A stretch of 64,000 bases of DNA from JAGNRR01 sp964409905 (GCA_964409905.1 CAYPET010000011.1:1-64000); one strand, 5' to 3'. Positions 1-9,805 are shown, counted from the stretch's first letter. A program made the numbers and translations. Notes: generated from the sequence alone by a model not told the origin.

Positions 1-96
1 GTTAAAGAGATTTTTCTACTTTCAAAACGTACTATTTTTGGGGGAGCTTACAACAACAACAGTAGCCTCTATGAAGGCGAAAGTAATTCGATTTAA
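1..96 (+). CDS. 3' end of an unidentified gene (partial, left edge)
   Basis: Frame 1 is open from the first base to a TAA at 94-96, giving 31 codons that end in ...YEGESNSI. The stop overlaps the rmuC stop on the other strand (93-95), an arrangement typical of two convergent genes. The fragment is too short to assign to a family, and an open frame of 31 codons can arise by chance. It is reported only as a possible C-terminus of a gene that begins outside the window. Confidence 0.3.
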   Translation, partial: VKEIFLLSKRTIFGGAYNNNSSLYEGESNSI

Positions 97-1461
97 CCTT
101 TGTCAATCAAGCTTTCGGGCAATGCTTTAGAGGCATTGGCGCCGAGGGCTTTTATTTTTTCGGCTTTGCCAATCAGGTTGCCACTGCCTTCGCTTAGCTT
201 GCGCATGGAGCTGTCGTAGGTTTTTTGTACTGTTTGCAGTTGGTTGCCCATTTTTTCCATGTCTTCGGCAAAGCCAACAAACTTATCGTACATCTTGCCG
301 GCTTCTTCGGCTATGTCCAGCGCAAAGCGCTGTTGCTTGTCGTTTTTCCATAAGGACTCTACTGTCTTCAGCGTAGCCAGCAGGGTAGAGGCCGTCACAA
401 TAATAATGTTTTTGCTAAAGGCATATTCAAACAGCGTAGCATCCCTTTTTAGTGCGGCACTAAAGGCCGTGTCTATGGGTATAAACATCATCACGAAGTC
501 GGGGCTCTCCACCTGATACAAATCCTGATAGTTTTTTGCCGACAAACCATTAATGTGATTTTTGATAGCCATGCTATGATGCTGCAAATGTCTTTCGGCC
601 TCCTCCTGATTGTCGGCCGAAACCATGGCNNNNNNNNNNGTAAGCCACCAATGACACTTTGGAGTCAATAATCAGTCGTTTGTTATCCGGCAATTCGATA
701 ATGACATCCGGGCGCAGCTGCTTGCCCTCGGCATTCCGCATGCTATTTTGTATAAAATACTGCTTATCTTTTTCCAAGCCTGACTTGTCGAGTATGGATT
801 GTAAAATAATCTCGCCCCAATTACCCTGTTGCTTAAAATCGCCTTTGAGGGCTTTGGCCAGATTGTTGGCATCTTCGCCTATTTTCTTGCTCAGGTCGGT
901 ATAGTTTTTAATCATCTCCTTGAGGCTGGCGTGCTGCCTATTGTTGGTATCGTTGCTCTTTTCTACCTTTTCCTCGAACTCTTTTATCTTTTTCTGCAGC
1001 GGTAGTAGAATGTCGTCAATGTTTTTTTTATTGGTCTCGGTAAACTTCTCGGATTTTTGCTCCAGCAAATCGGTGGCAATTTTTTCGAATTGTAATTGTG
1101 ACTCGTTGCGCAAACGCTCAAATTCTACTTGCTGCTCGTTATGCCGTTGTTGCAACGTATGGTTTATTTCCTGTAGTTTGGCTAACTGCTCACGCAATTG
1201 ACTGATATGCTCTATTTTTTCACTTAAATCGGTGGTGGCTTTGTGTAACCGATTTTTTTCTTCAGTTAAGGTTTGTTCAGTTAGCTCTAGCCGTATTTTG
1301 CACTGCTGTTGTGTGTTGGCTATTTCATCGTGCTCTTTTATCAACGCTTCGTATAACTTGCGTTTGATATAATATGTACGAAGGAGTAAATAATATAGGG
1401 CAACACTCAAAACCAATGAGAAGACAGCCAAGAGGATAATTTGCGAAATTGTAATTGTCAT
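93..1461 (-). CDS. rmuC: RmuC-family DNA recombination protein, interrupted by an assembly gap
   Basis: RmuC proteins are membrane-anchored coiled-coil proteins with a nuclease-like core that limit recombination at inverted repeats. The N-terminus has one membrane segment (about residues 5-27), then a long Gln/Glu-rich coiled coil to about residue 160. The conserved core follows, with GNWGE, LRPDVII and IDSKVSLVAY. After the gap the core continues with VMMFIPID, LYDKF-like MYDKFVGF and a C-terminal helix. The reading frame changes across the ten Ns at 630-639, so it appears as two pieces (574-1461 and 93-668). In relatives one residue, usually Glu, sits between the Tyr before the gap and the Ala-Met after it, so about 3 nt are probably missing. 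The start ATG is at 1459-1461. Confidence 0.88.
630..639. other. Assembly gap (10 N) inside rmuC
   Basis: Ten Ns separate the codons for ...LVAY and AMVSAD... of rmuC. Ten is not a multiple of three and breaks the frame, while both flanks end cleanly on codon borders of the same protein. The run is therefore probably a placeholder for a gap of about one codon. No overlap between the flanking ends is visible here. Confidence 0.95.
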
Positions 1462-1627
1462 AGCTTGATATTTCGTGCAAAATACAATCCTGCTATGTAT
1501 TGAGTTTATGCAGTGGATAGCAAAAAAGCATTCAGCCCTTTATTGAATTGCAATAATGAATTTATAATTCAATAATGTATATGGAATAGCTTATGAAAAA
1601 TTACTTTTTACATATTCTCAGTCTTTA

Positions 1628-3700
1628 CTACCCCTTCTCCTTCACCATAGTCAGAATAGTAGCTACTCCCACTAAGGGGTCGTCGCTGTCGTCATACATT
1701 TCTACCATCCATTTTACAATGCCTTTATTGATGCGGTTTTTTGGGTCTTCATCATCGGGCTTATGTTCTGTAGGTATTTTTTCCTTGCAGGTAAACTTAA
1801 CATGAATTTTTGCACCGGGATAAACGGGCTTGGTAAAGCGGAGCTCGTCAATGCCGTAGTTTAGCAGTACGGGATTTTTTTCTATCGGATCAACAAATAA
1901 GCCTGCGGCCGCACTCATGATAAAGTAACCATGGGCTACTTGCTCATCAAACATGGTATCGCTGAAATCTGTGTCGCGTTTGTGTGCATAAAAGTGATCG
2001 CCACTGAGGTCGGCAAATTTATCAATATCATCAGCAGTTATCAGGCGCTCTTCGCTAATCAGCTGGTCGCCGATTTCAAGCTCTTCGTAATATTTCGTAA
2101 AGGGATGTACGGCTGTAATATTGCCTTTGGCGCCCATTTGGTATTGATTGCTGATAGCCGTGATGGTTGTAGGCGAACCTTGCAAAGCTGTGCGGTCCAT
2201 ATAGTGCGCTACACCACGTACGCCACCCATTTCTTCGCCACCGCCAGCGCGTCCCGGGCCACCATGCGTGAGCATAGGCATGGGGGAGCCGTGGCCGGTG
2301 CTTTCTTTGGCACAGTCGCGGTTGAGGATTAATATCCGACCGTGTGTGCCTGCACTACCCAAGACAAAATCTTTTGCTAAGGCATCATTAGCTGTAACCA
2401 TACTCCCCACCAGTGAGCCTTTGCCTAATTTGGCTAAGCCAATGGCGTCGTCGAGATCTTTGTAAGGCATAATGGTCGAAATAGGCCCGAAGGCTTCTAC
2501 ATTATGGCAGGCTAGTTTTTTGTAAGGTGCATCATTAAAGAAAATAAGTGGTTTGAGAAATGCGCCTTTTTCGTAGTCGCCATCCAGTACATCAAAACTT
2601 TCGTTGATGCTACCGTAAATCAATTCATTCTCTGCCTGCAATTTTTCTACAGCTGACAATACATCATTTCGCTGATCCGTGCCTGCCAAGGGGCCCATGC
2701 GTACATTTTCGTTGGTAGGGTTGCCAATAATATTTTTTTCCAGGCGAGCCCCCAATGCATTTTTTACATTTTCTACCTGCGCTTCGGGTACAATGACGCG
2801 GCGAATGGCCGTACATTTTTGGCCTGCTTTTACGGTGATTTCGCGGGCAACTTCTTTGATGAATATGTCAAACTCGGGCATGTCGGGCGTAACGTCTGCC
2901 CCCAGCACACAGCAGTTTAAGCTATCTGCTTCCATTGTAAATGGTACACCGGCTTCTTGCAGTCTTGGAGTAGCTTTGAGCATTTTGCCCGTGCTGGCAC
3001 TACCTGTAAAGGTGACCACATCGCCTAATTCTACATGATCGAGTATACCTCGGGCGCTGCCGCAAATGAGCTGCAAGCTACCCTCGGGTAGAATGCCGGA
3101 TGCAATAATTTCCTTTACCACCGCCTCGGTCAGGTAGGAGGTAATGGTGGCGGGTTTTACTATAGCCGGAACGCCGGCCAATAAGTTGACGGCAATTTTT
3201 TCCAGCATACCCCAAACCGGAAAGTTAAACGCATTGATATGAATGGCTACCCCTTCTTTGGGCGTCATGATATGGTGGCCGATAAACGTGCCTTCTTTGG
3301 ACAAATTGGCTGCTTGTCCTTCCAGGTAGAATGGCTCATTCGGAAACTGTCGGCGTAGGCTGGCATAGGTAAACAAATTGCCAATGCCCCCTTCTATATC
3401 AATCCAGCTGTCCACCTTGGTGGCACCCGTTAAAAAACTGATGGCATAAAAATCACGTTTTTTACTTAGCAGATGCATGGCCAGTTTTTTTAGCATGAGC
3501 CCACGGTCATGAAAGCCCATTTTGGCGAGCTTTTCGCGTCCTTTGGTTCGGCCATAATGCATCATAGCTCCAAAGTCCAATCCATCGCTGCTTGCCTCAT
3601 AAAGGGCCTCACCGGTAGAGGCGTTGTATAAAATTTGTCCTTCCTTATTGGGCTTTACCCATTTGCCCTCTGCATAATTTTCTAAACGTTGTATTGCCAT
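1628..3700 (-). CDS. paaZ: PaaZ-type bifunctional aldehyde dehydrogenase / enoyl-CoA hydratase
   Basis: PaaZ opens the oxepin-CoA ring and oxidises the resulting semialdehyde in aerobic phenylacetate breakdown. The 690 residues hold an aldehyde dehydrogenase domain (about 1-520) and a C-terminal MaoC-like hot-dog hydratase domain (about 535-690). The dehydrogenase nucleophile is Cys296 in GQKCTAIR and the general base is Glu257 in FTMEADS. The hydratase part has the SGDHFYAH motif. The length matches E. coli PaaZ (681 aa). No other paa genes lie nearby, so substrate assignment rests on the two-domain architecture alone. Related ring-cleaving enzymes or general acyl-CoA semialdehyde dehydrogenases are possible. 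It starts at the ATG at 3700 and appears monocistronic. No clear -7 box is visible. Confidence 0.9.
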   Translation of the reverse strand: MAIQRLENYAEGKWVKPNKEGQILYNASTGEALYEASSDGLDFGAMMHYGRTKGREKLAKMGFHDRGLMLKKLAMHLLSKKRDFYAISFLTGATKVDSWIDIEGGIGNLFTYASLRRQFPNEPFYLEGQAANLSKEGTFIGHHIMTPKEGVAIHINAFNFPVWGMLEKIAVNLLAGVPAIVKPATITSYLTEAVVKEIIASGILPEGSLQLICGSARGILDHVELGDVVTFTGSASTGKMLKATPRLQEAGVPFTMEADSLNCCVLGADVTPDMPEFDIFIKEVAREITVKAGQKCTAIRRVIVPEAQVENVKNALGARLEKNIIGNPTNENVRMGPLAGTDQRNDVLSAVEKLQAENELIYGSINESFDVLDGDYEKGAFLKPLIFFNDAPYKKLACHNVEAFGPISTIMPYKDLDDAIGLAKLGKGSLVGSMVTANDALAKDFVLGSAGTHGRILILNRDCAKESTGHGSPMPMLTHGGPGRAGGGEEMGGVRGVAHYMDRTALQGSPTTITAISNQYQMGAKGNITAVHPFTKYYEELEIGDQLISEERLITADDIDKFADLSGDHFYAHKRDTDFSDTMFDEQVAHGYFIMSAAAGLFVDPIEKNPVLLNYGIDELRFTKPVYPGAKIHVKFTCKEKIPTEHKPDDEDPKNRINKGIVKWMVEMYDDSDDPLVGVATILTMVKEKG

Positions 3701-3838
3701 GATTTTTTTTGAATTGAAAGTACGCTAAGGTAAGGCGCATTATTTATACTGAAAAAGGAAAGGTACCTAACTACTTTTTTATACTTTCCATGTCACCTTA
3801 TTGTAATTTGCGGACAAAAAAAATTATATTGCAGTTTC

Positions 3839-4795
3839 ATGGAGCGGGCAGCATTTATTGAACGTATTAAGGATCGTAAATTAATCAATCGGGATACTGC
3901 CGAGACTTGGGAAAATTTAAGTGAGACTTATCCTTATGCCGCACTCATTCGCCTGATGGCTTATCAAAAAAAAGGAATTGAAAACAAGTCCACACGCAAC
4001 GCTATAGCACTCTATTTCGAGAACCCACTGCATTTAAGTCATCTAACTAAAACAAAAATAACTGCTGGCATTACAGCACCTACGGTTCATGGGGCTTTAA
4101 ATACTGATAGCGCTGAAAAAAATGTTGTAGTACAGCCTATGAATGATGATGTGCTACTAGTTGAAAAAATAAAAATGGATACGGCAACCGAGATTCAGGA
4201 GTCGGAAAACGTTCATAAAAATGATGATGAGGCCAAAAAATCATCATCAATTGAACCTACAAATCAGATGGACGTAATTCAGGAGGTGGAGCAAAAAGTT
4301 GAAAAGTCCAATCAGCAGGAAGATGTGCTGGAGTTGATAAACAGTTTGCCTGACGAGAATCCCTTGAAAGAAACTAAGACCAAAACCACAACATCAAGTC
4401 CTAAGGAGACAGAGGCTGCCGAAAAAGTTGAATCCAATGACCCGCAGCATCTTATGGTTATGATGAGTTTTACAGATTGGTTGCAGTATTATAAAAAGAA
4501 AAACGAAAGCGAACAGGAAGATAAAAAGGGTCGGGATGCGATTCGATCTGCTTGGCAAAAGGAGAAACTGGCCGAAGCGATGGATGATGAAGAAGATGTA
4601 GTGCCAGATGAAATTTTTGAAAAAGCCATGAAATCTGTTTCTTTTGGTGATGGGCTGGTCACCGAAACGCTGGCGGAGCTGTATGTTAAACAGGAGAAAA
4701 TAGACAAGGCGATTGAATTATATAAGAAATTAAGTTTGCTCAATCCTGAAAAACAGGCTTATTTTGCAAGCCGAATTAAAGATTTGCATCTTTAG
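3839..4795 (+). CDS. Conserved hypothetical protein with C-terminal TPR-like helices
   Basis: This is a 318-residue acidic protein without signal peptide or membrane segment, so probably cytoplasmic. The N-terminal 70 residues are helical, including SETYPYAALIRLMAYQKKG. Residues about 90-200 are Glu/Lys/Ser-rich and look disordered. The C-terminal 60 residues (LAELYVKQEKIDKAIELYKKL) resemble a tetratricopeptide repeat, a protein-interaction fold. It sits 12 nt upstream of secG on the same strand and is probably co-transcribed with it. I do not recognise a named function. It may be a scaffold protein conserved next to secG in Bacteroidota, but that is inference from the arrangement. Confidence 0.75.
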   Translation: MERAAFIERIKDRKLINRDTAETWENLSETYPYAALIRLMAYQKKGIENKSTRNAIALYFENPLHLSHLTKTKITAGITAPTVHGALNTDSAEKNVVVQPMNDDVLLVEKIKMDTATEIQESENVHKNDDEAKKSSSIEPTNQMDVIQEVEQKVEKSNQQEDVLELINSLPDENPLKETKTKTTTSSPKETEAAEKVESNDPQHLMVMMSFTDWLQYYKKKNESEQEDKKGRDAIRSAWQKEKLAEAMDDEEDVVPDEIFEKAMKSVSFGDGLVTETLAELYVKQEKIDKAIELYKKLSLLNPEKQAYFASRIKDLHL

Positions 4796-4807
4796 AAAGT
4801 TAATAAT

Positions 4808-5230
4808 ATGAGTACGATTATTTTAATATTAATCATTTTGATTTGTGTGGTTCTATCCTTTTTTGTGTTGATTCAAAACCCAAAAGGCGGTGGAATGTCA
4901 GGTACATTTGGAGGCTTTGGTAACTCTGTTATGGGTGCCAAACAAAGTAGTGATGCCGTTGAAAAGGGTACATGGTATGCCATGGGAGCATTGGCGCTGG
5001 TAGTATTGCTTTCATTTGTATTAATGCCAAAAACGCGCAATATTGCTCCGGGTAATGAAGCAGGGGAGCCTTTAAAGGCAACCACCTTGCCACAGCAAGC
5101 CCCTCCTCCGGCCGCAGCACCTGCTGCAGCACCTGCACCAGCTCCAGCTCAAGAAGCAGGTAGTGAAGTACCCCAGCCAGCAGATGCTGGTGCCGCAGAA
5201 CAAGCACCGGCAGCAGGAGGTGGTCAGTAA
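4808..5230 (+). CDS. secG: Preprotein translocase subunit SecG
   Basis: SecG is the small accessory subunit of the SecYEG inner-membrane translocon. The 140 residues show the family layout: a first membrane helix (about 3-24), the conserved loop NPKGGGMSGTFGG, and a second membrane helix (about 55-75). A long Ala/Pro-rich tail (about 95-140) with PPPAAAPAAAPAPAPA follows, as is common in Bacteroidota SecG. The tail makes a local GC-rich low-complexity stretch at about 5095-5225. The gene follows the TPR-like gene by 12 nt and is followed by a strong hairpin terminator at 5259. Confidence 0.93.
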   Translation: MSTIILILIILICVVLSFFVLIQNPKGGGMSGTFGGFGNSVMGAKQSSDAVEKGTWYAMGALALVVLLSFVLMPKTRNIAPGNEAGEPLKATTLPQQAPPPAAAPAAAPAPAPAQEAGSEVPQPADAGAAEQAPAAGGGQ

Positions 5231-5258
5231 GTAAATCCGGCCAAACCATTTCGATTTT

Positions 5259-5290
5259 ATACTCGCTGTTGCACAGCGAGTATTTTTATT
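5259..5290 (+). terminator. Rho-independent terminator after secG
   Basis: A perfect 10-bp stem (ATACTCGCTG at 5259-5268 with CAGCGAGTAT at 5274-5283) and a 5-nt loop are followed by a T-rich tract. It lies 28 nt after the secG stop. Confidence 0.88.
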
Positions 5291-5564
5291 TGGGCATGCC
5301 CCAATTGGACTAAATGAGCATTTATATTTATAGTCTTATGCACCGCTCCTCGCTGATATTGTGGAATATGATTTGTTCTTAAGATGTTTTCCTGATATAA
5401 CTGACAATTTCGGAGGGTTATCCTCAGAATGTTGTACATTACACACACCTTATAAACCATGGTATGCACAACTCACAATTTATTCACGGCAAAAACTTTT
5501 TACACAACATCCAATGGGTTTACTCCTTACAAAAGGTTATTTTCACGCCAAATATTGAGTAAGC
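5291..5564. other. Intergenic region between secG terminator and smc
   Basis: About 274 nt without a convincing gene. A 65-codon frame at 5361-5558 has no family resemblance and no promoter. No TAnnTTTG box is visible, so the smc promoter is unidentified. Two one-mismatch DnaA-like 9-mers (TTATCCTCA near 5418 and TTATTCACG near 5478) are present, but too few and too loose to call an origin. Confidence 0.5.
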
Positions 5565-8500
5565 GTGCGACTGAAACAACTACATATAAAAGGATTCAAA
5601 AGTTTTGCGGATAAGACAGTTGTCAACCTGGATAATCAGATTACAGGAATTGTGGGGCCCAATGGTTGTGGTAAATCCAACATCGTAGATGCCATTCGCT
5701 GGGTAATAGGCGAGCATAAAATTAGAAATTTACGTTCCCAATCACTGGAGGACTTAATTTTTAATGGTTCAAAGGCACGATCCAGTTCAGGTTTGGCGGA
5801 GGTTTCGTTGACCTTTGAAAACACCAAAAATCTTTTGCCGACCGAATTCAATACGGTGACTATTGGTAGAAAATTTTATAAGAATGGCGATAGCGAATAT
5901 CGGCTGAATGACGTGAATTGCCGACTAAAAGATATCAATAATCTGTTTATGGATACTGGCGTAAGCTCTGACAGTTACGCCATCATAGAACTAGGTATGG
6001 TTGACGAAATTATCAAGGATAAAGATAATAGCCGTCGTAGAATGCTTGAGCAAGCAGCGGGCATTTCAATTTATAAAACCCGTAGAAAGGAAGCGCAGGC
6101 TAAACTAAGTGCTACCGAACAAGACTTAAATCGGATCGAAGATTTATTGTTTGAAATACGAAATAATCTTCGAACCCTTGAAAACCAGGCCAAGAAAGCA
6201 GAGAAGTACCTGACCATCAAGGAGGATTATAAAGCAGCCAGCATTGAGTACGCCAAAGCGTCTTTGGAAGGTTTTAATGCATCCTACCAGGAGTTAAATG
6301 CACAGCAAAAGGTCGAGTTGGATAAAATACTGGAGTTGGATAGCCATATTGCTTCAGAAGATGCTTTATTGGAGAAAAATAAGTTTTCGCTTATTGAACA
6401 AGAGCAACAACTGCAGCAATTTCAGAAAAAATTCAACGAGCTGAAAGATGAAATTCGTACTGATGAAAACAAAAAAAGTTTGTCGTTGCAGCGGATTGAA
6501 CATTTGAGCGACCTAAAAAATAGCATTCAAAAGAATATTGAAGAAGCTGGTGTGCAGGTAGCGAATTTGCAAAAAGGCTTGCAGGATAATCAGCGGAATT
6601 CTATTAAACATCGCGAAGGCCTAGATGAATTCAAAGCTAATATAGAACAAGTGAGGCTGCGTCTTGATGAAAAACGTAATGTTTATGATGTTTGTAAGAA
6701 AGAAGTAGATCAGCGACAATCAGAACATCAAACATTACAACTTCAAGGCTTTGATGCTGAAAAAATGATGGCTATTGCCGAAAGCGAAATTTCAAATTAT
6801 CAACGCAGCATCGAACAATTGCGTCAAGATAATCAGCAAAAGGATAGCAGAGCCGCAGAGGCTCAGCAGCAGTTGGAACAATCGGAAAACGAATTGCAAC
6901 TTATGCAAGACAGTTTGCAAGAAATGGTAGCCAAACGAGAGCAAGCGGCCGCCAACTTGTTGCAATCACAAGAGAAACTAGAGAATGCGCGCAACGCATG
7001 GATGGATGAAAACAGAAAATTGGATGCGAAAAAAAATGAGCAGCAACTGATTAAAGATTTGGTTGAAAAACTTGAGGGATTTCCGGAGAGTATTAAATAC
7101 CTTAAAAAGAATAGTGACTGGGGTATAGACGCACCTTTACTTTCTGATATTTTTACCGTAGAGGAAGCTTATGCATCCTGTATCGAAAGTTATTTGGATA
7201 AATATTTAAACTACTACGTGGTTGAAACCAAAGAGCAGGCTATGAGTGCCATTACCCTGCTGAAGCAAAATAAAAAGGGAAAGGTTGGATTTTTTATACT
7301 TGCTGAATTGGAAACAATCCAACATGCCAATCAAAATGCCGAAGGCGAAGCGGCCATAAGTAAGATAAATGCAGAAGGTCGCTACAAACAGCTTCTTGAA
7401 AATTTACTGGGCAATGTGTTCATTACAGAGGAAAACGTACTCTTGCCACAAAACAATATTGTCTACCTGAATAAAAGTGGCGAGGTATTTAGTACAAGTA
7501 ATACAGTAGTGGGCGGGTTTAATGGGGTATTTGAAAATAATAAAATTGGTCGCAGTCAACGCTTGGCATCTTTGACCAATCAAATAGCAGAACTTGAGCT
7601 ACAGGCCGACAATTATAAGCAGACTATTGGGAAATTGCAAGAAGAAATACTCGGCTTTAATTCCGATATGAATGAAGAGCAAATAAAGGAATCCGAAGCT
7701 ACAATAAATCAATGCAAAATCGAAATTGCCCGTTTACATCAAGAAATTGAAAACATCAATAGGCAAAAAGAACAAGCGGCGGATCGAATAACGGTATTGG
7801 AGCAGCAAATCGAAAATAAAAATGCTCAAATAGCAGCTAACAAAAATTCATTTCAAGCTGCCAAACAGCAATTGGATTTAGCATTTGACACCTTGCAAAC
7901 TAGCAAGGAGAAATTTGATGCTGCTGAGGCCGATTATAATCGGACGCAAGAAGAGTATAACACGCAGAATATCATCCTCACCAAGCAACAAAGCAAACTA
8001 AATGAGTTAGACCATGAGCATCGGTTGATTACTGATCAATTGCAACAAACGCAAGCCAAAATTGACGATTATAAAATCCAGCAGGAAACAACACAGCAAC
8101 AGCATACTGAGACGCAAGAGTTATTAAAAGAAACAGAAGAGAAACTTTATAAACTCTTGAAGCAAAGGGACGAAGAAGAGAAAGTGTTGAGTGAAAAAGA
8201 TCAGCACTTTTATAAATTCCGGAATGAAATAGCCAGCTTTGAAACTGAGTTAAATAAAAAACGTCGGCAACGCATAGAGGCCGAATCCTTATTGAATAGC
8301 ATTAAGGATAAATTGAACGAAATGAAACTTCAATTAAGCTCAATGAAAGAGCGGCTTCATATTGAATTTAAGGTTGATTTGGATGCTGTATTGGGTGAAG
8401 AGCGCATTGGAGAGGATTCGCTGGAGGAGTTAAACGAAAAAGTGGAGAAACTTAAAACGCGTATTTATAATCTTGGAGAGGTGAACCCAATGGCAGTTGA

Positions 8501-9092
8501 AGCGTTTAAAGAAATGAAGGCGCGATTTGATTTTATTGAAGAGCAGCGCGGTGATTTATTGCAGGCAAAAGAGAACTTGCTGCAAACCATTTTGGAGGTA
8601 GAAGAAAATGCAAATCAAAAATTCTTAGATACTTTTCATCGGGTTCGACTAAACTTTATAGATGTTTTTAAGGCGCTCTTTACAGAGGATGATGCCTGTG
8701 ATATGAAACTTACAGATCCGGATAATCCTGCTGAAACAGGCATTGAAATTTATGCACAGCCAAAAGGTAAAAATCCAAAGACAATCACGCAATTGTCTGG
8801 AGGTGAAAAAACATTAACGTCAACGGCATTTTTGTTTGCTATATACTTAATAAAACCTGCTCCTTTTTGTGTGTTAGATGAAGTTGATGCTCCATTGGAT
8901 GATGCGAATGTTGGCAAATTCATGAAAATGATTCGAAAATTTTCTGATAATTCGCAGTTTATCATTGTGACACACAATAAGCAAACAATGAGTCAGGTCG
9001 ATGTGATTTATGGGGTTACAATGCAAGAGGCCGGTGTGAGTAAACTCGTGCCGGTTGACTTCAGAAGTTTAGAAGACAACATGTTTAACTAA
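5565..9092 (+). CDS. smc: Chromosome segregation protein SMC
   Basis: SMC is the ATP-driven condensin subunit that compacts and segregates the chromosome, normally with ScpA and ScpB. The 1175 residues have the full layout: an N-terminal head with Walker A GPNGCGKSN (31-39), a long coiled coil, a hinge (about 505-640), a second coiled coil, and a C-terminal head. That head holds the signature LSGGEKT (about 1077-1083) and Walker B FCVLDEVDAPLDD (about 1100-1113). The start is a GTG at 5565, where the protein begins MRLKQLHIKGFKSF as in relatives. No scpA or scpB is in the window. The gene stands alone between secG and miaE. Confidence 0.97.
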   Translation: MRLKQLHIKGFKSFADKTVVNLDNQITGIVGPNGCGKSNIVDAIRWVIGEHKIRNLRSQSLEDLIFNGSKARSSSGLAEVSLTFENTKNLLPTEFNTVTIGRKFYKNGDSEYRLNDVNCRLKDINNLFMDTGVSSDSYAIIELGMVDEIIKDKDNSRRRMLEQAAGISIYKTRRKEAQAKLSATEQDLNRIEDLLFEIRNNLRTLENQAKKAEKYLTIKEDYKAASIEYAKASLEGFNASYQELNAQQKVELDKILELDSHIASEDALLEKNKFSLIEQEQQLQQFQKKFNELKDEIRTDENKKSLSLQRIEHLSDLKNSIQKNIEEAGVQVANLQKGLQDNQRNSIKHREGLDEFKANIEQVRLRLDEKRNVYDVCKKEVDQRQSEHQTLQLQGFDAEKMMAIAESEISNYQRSIEQLRQDNQQKDSRAAEAQQQLEQSENELQLMQDSLQEMVAKREQAAANLLQSQEKLENARNAWMDENRKLDAKKNEQQLIKDLVEKLEGFPESIKYLKKNSDWGIDAPLLSDIFTVEEAYASCIESYLDKYLNYYVVETKEQAMSAITLLKQNKKGKVGFFILAELETIQHANQNAEGEAAISKINAEGRYKQLLENLLGNVFITEENVLLPQNNIVYLNKSGEVFSTSNTVVGGFNGVFENNKIGRSQRLASLTNQIAELELQADNYKQTIGKLQEEILGFNSDMNEEQIKESEATINQCKIEIARLHQEIENINRQKEQAADRITVLEQQIENKNAQIAANKNSFQAAKQQLDLAFDTLQTSKEKFDAAEADYNRTQEEYNTQNIILTKQQSKLNELDHEHRLITDQLQQTQAKIDDYKIQQETTQQQHTETQELLKETEEKLYKLLKQRDEEEKVLSEKDQHFYKFRNEIASFETELNKKRRQRIEAESLLNSIKDKLNEMKLQLSSMKERLHIEFKVDLDAVLGEERIGEDSLEELNEKVEKLKTRIYNLGEVNPMAVEAFKEMKARFDFIEEQRGDLLQAKENLLQTILEVEENANQKFLDTFHRVRLNFIDVFKALFTEDDACDMKLTDPDNPAETGIEIYAQPKGKNPKTITQLSGGEKTLTSTAFLFAIYLIKPAPFCVLDEVDAPLDDANVGKFMKMIRKFSDNSQFIIVTHNKQTMSQVDVIYGVTMQEAGVSKLVPVDFRSLEDNMFN

Positions 9093-9103
9093 AAAAAGTT
9101 CAT

Positions 9104-9140
9104 GGGTTGTTTGAAGCAATTCAGCTAGCAAACCCTTTTT
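9104..9140 (+). terminator. Possible terminator after smc
   Basis: An imperfect stem (GGGTT..TTG at 9104-9113 with CAAACCC at 9129-9135) is followed by five Ts. It starts about 12 nt after the smc stop. The bulge in the stem makes this a weak call. Confidence 0.4.
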
Positions 9141-9180
9141 GATTGGACACATTCAACTGGTGTAGAATAGTCATTCAACA

Positions 9181-9783
9181 ATGGCAACAGAAGAAAATTT
9201 AATACTGGGATTAAAACTACCTACCGATCCACGCTGGGTAGATTTGGCGTCTATGTCTTTGACAGAAATCTTGAACGATCATGCCTACTGCGAACAAAAA
9301 GCAGCAACAGCCTGTATCAGTTTAATCCAATTATATAGTGACCGGACTGCATTGGTGCAAGCACTGTCGCCCATAGTATCAGAAGAATGGGGGCATTTTC
9401 GTTTGGTATTGAATGAAATGAATAAACGCAATATAGACTTGCAAGGACAACGAAAAGATGAATACGTCAACGCTTTGCGACAATATGAAATAAAGGGAGG
9501 TTCCAAAGAGGATAGACTGCTGGATAAACTGCTTATTTGTGCGTTAATTGAGGCGCGCAGTTGCGAGCGCTTTCGATTGCTCAGCATTGGCTTGGAAGAT
9601 CCTTATCTTCGAAAATTTTATCACAAATTCATGGTCAGTGAGGCAGGGCATTATAGGTTGTTTATCGATTTGGCCAAAGAATATCTACCTATAGATCGTG
9701 TGTCAACTCGCTGGTCTTACTGGTTGAACGCAGAAAAAGAAATCCTTAAAAATCTTCCCGTGCGCGGCGACCGTATGCACTAG
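9181..9783 (+). CDS. miaE: tRNA-(ms2io6A)-hydroxylase MiaE
   Basis: MiaE is a non-heme diiron monooxygenase that hydroxylates the isopentenyl group of ms2i6A37 in tRNAs reading U-starting codons. The 200 residues form a ferritin-like four-helix bundle. Candidate iron ligands are visible in AYCEQKA, SEEWGHFR (ExxH), EARSCERFR and SEAGHYRLF (ExxH), the spacing expected for this family. The upstream genes miaA and miaB, which make the substrate, are not in the window. The gene starts at ATG 9181 and is separated from fbp by only 22 nt, but fbp has its own -7 box. Confidence 0.93.
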   Translation: MATEENLILGLKLPTDPRWVDLASMSLTEILNDHAYCEQKAATACISLIQLYSDRTALVQALSPIVSEEWGHFRLVLNEMNKRNIDLQGQRKDEYVNALRQYEIKGGSKEDRLLDKLLICALIEARSCERFRLLSIGLEDPYLRKFYHKFMVSEAGHYRLFIDLAKEYLPIDRVSTRWSYWLNAEKEILKNLPVRGDRMH

Positions 9784-9792
9784 TCAAACTAT

Positions 9793-9800
9793 TATATTTG
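9793..9800 (+). promoter_or_regulatory. -7 box of the fbp promoter (leaderless type)
   Basis: TATATTTG matches the Bacteroidota -7 consensus TAnnTTTG exactly. It ends 5 nt before the fbp ATG, so transcription should begin at or next to the start codon. Confidence 0.65.
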
Positions 9801-9805
9801 CAGCC

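Noticed and set aside
1542..1573. ATTGAATT/AATTCAAT inverted repeat behind paaZ as a terminator
   Set aside because: All A/T stem, 16-nt loop and no T run; too weak to call.
5090..5225. GC-rich Ala/Pro repeat in secG as foreign DNA
   Set aside because: Such low-complexity tails are normal for SecG in Bacteroidota; the composition reflects Ala/Pro codons.
5400..5500. DnaA-box-like 9-mers upstream of smc, considered as a replication origin
   Set aside because: Only two loose matches, no cluster, no dnaA or other origin-linked gene nearby. Strand skew could not be calculated.
5361..5558. 65-codon frame upstream of smc as a small gene
   Set aside because: No homology impression, unusual composition, no promoter or initiation signal.
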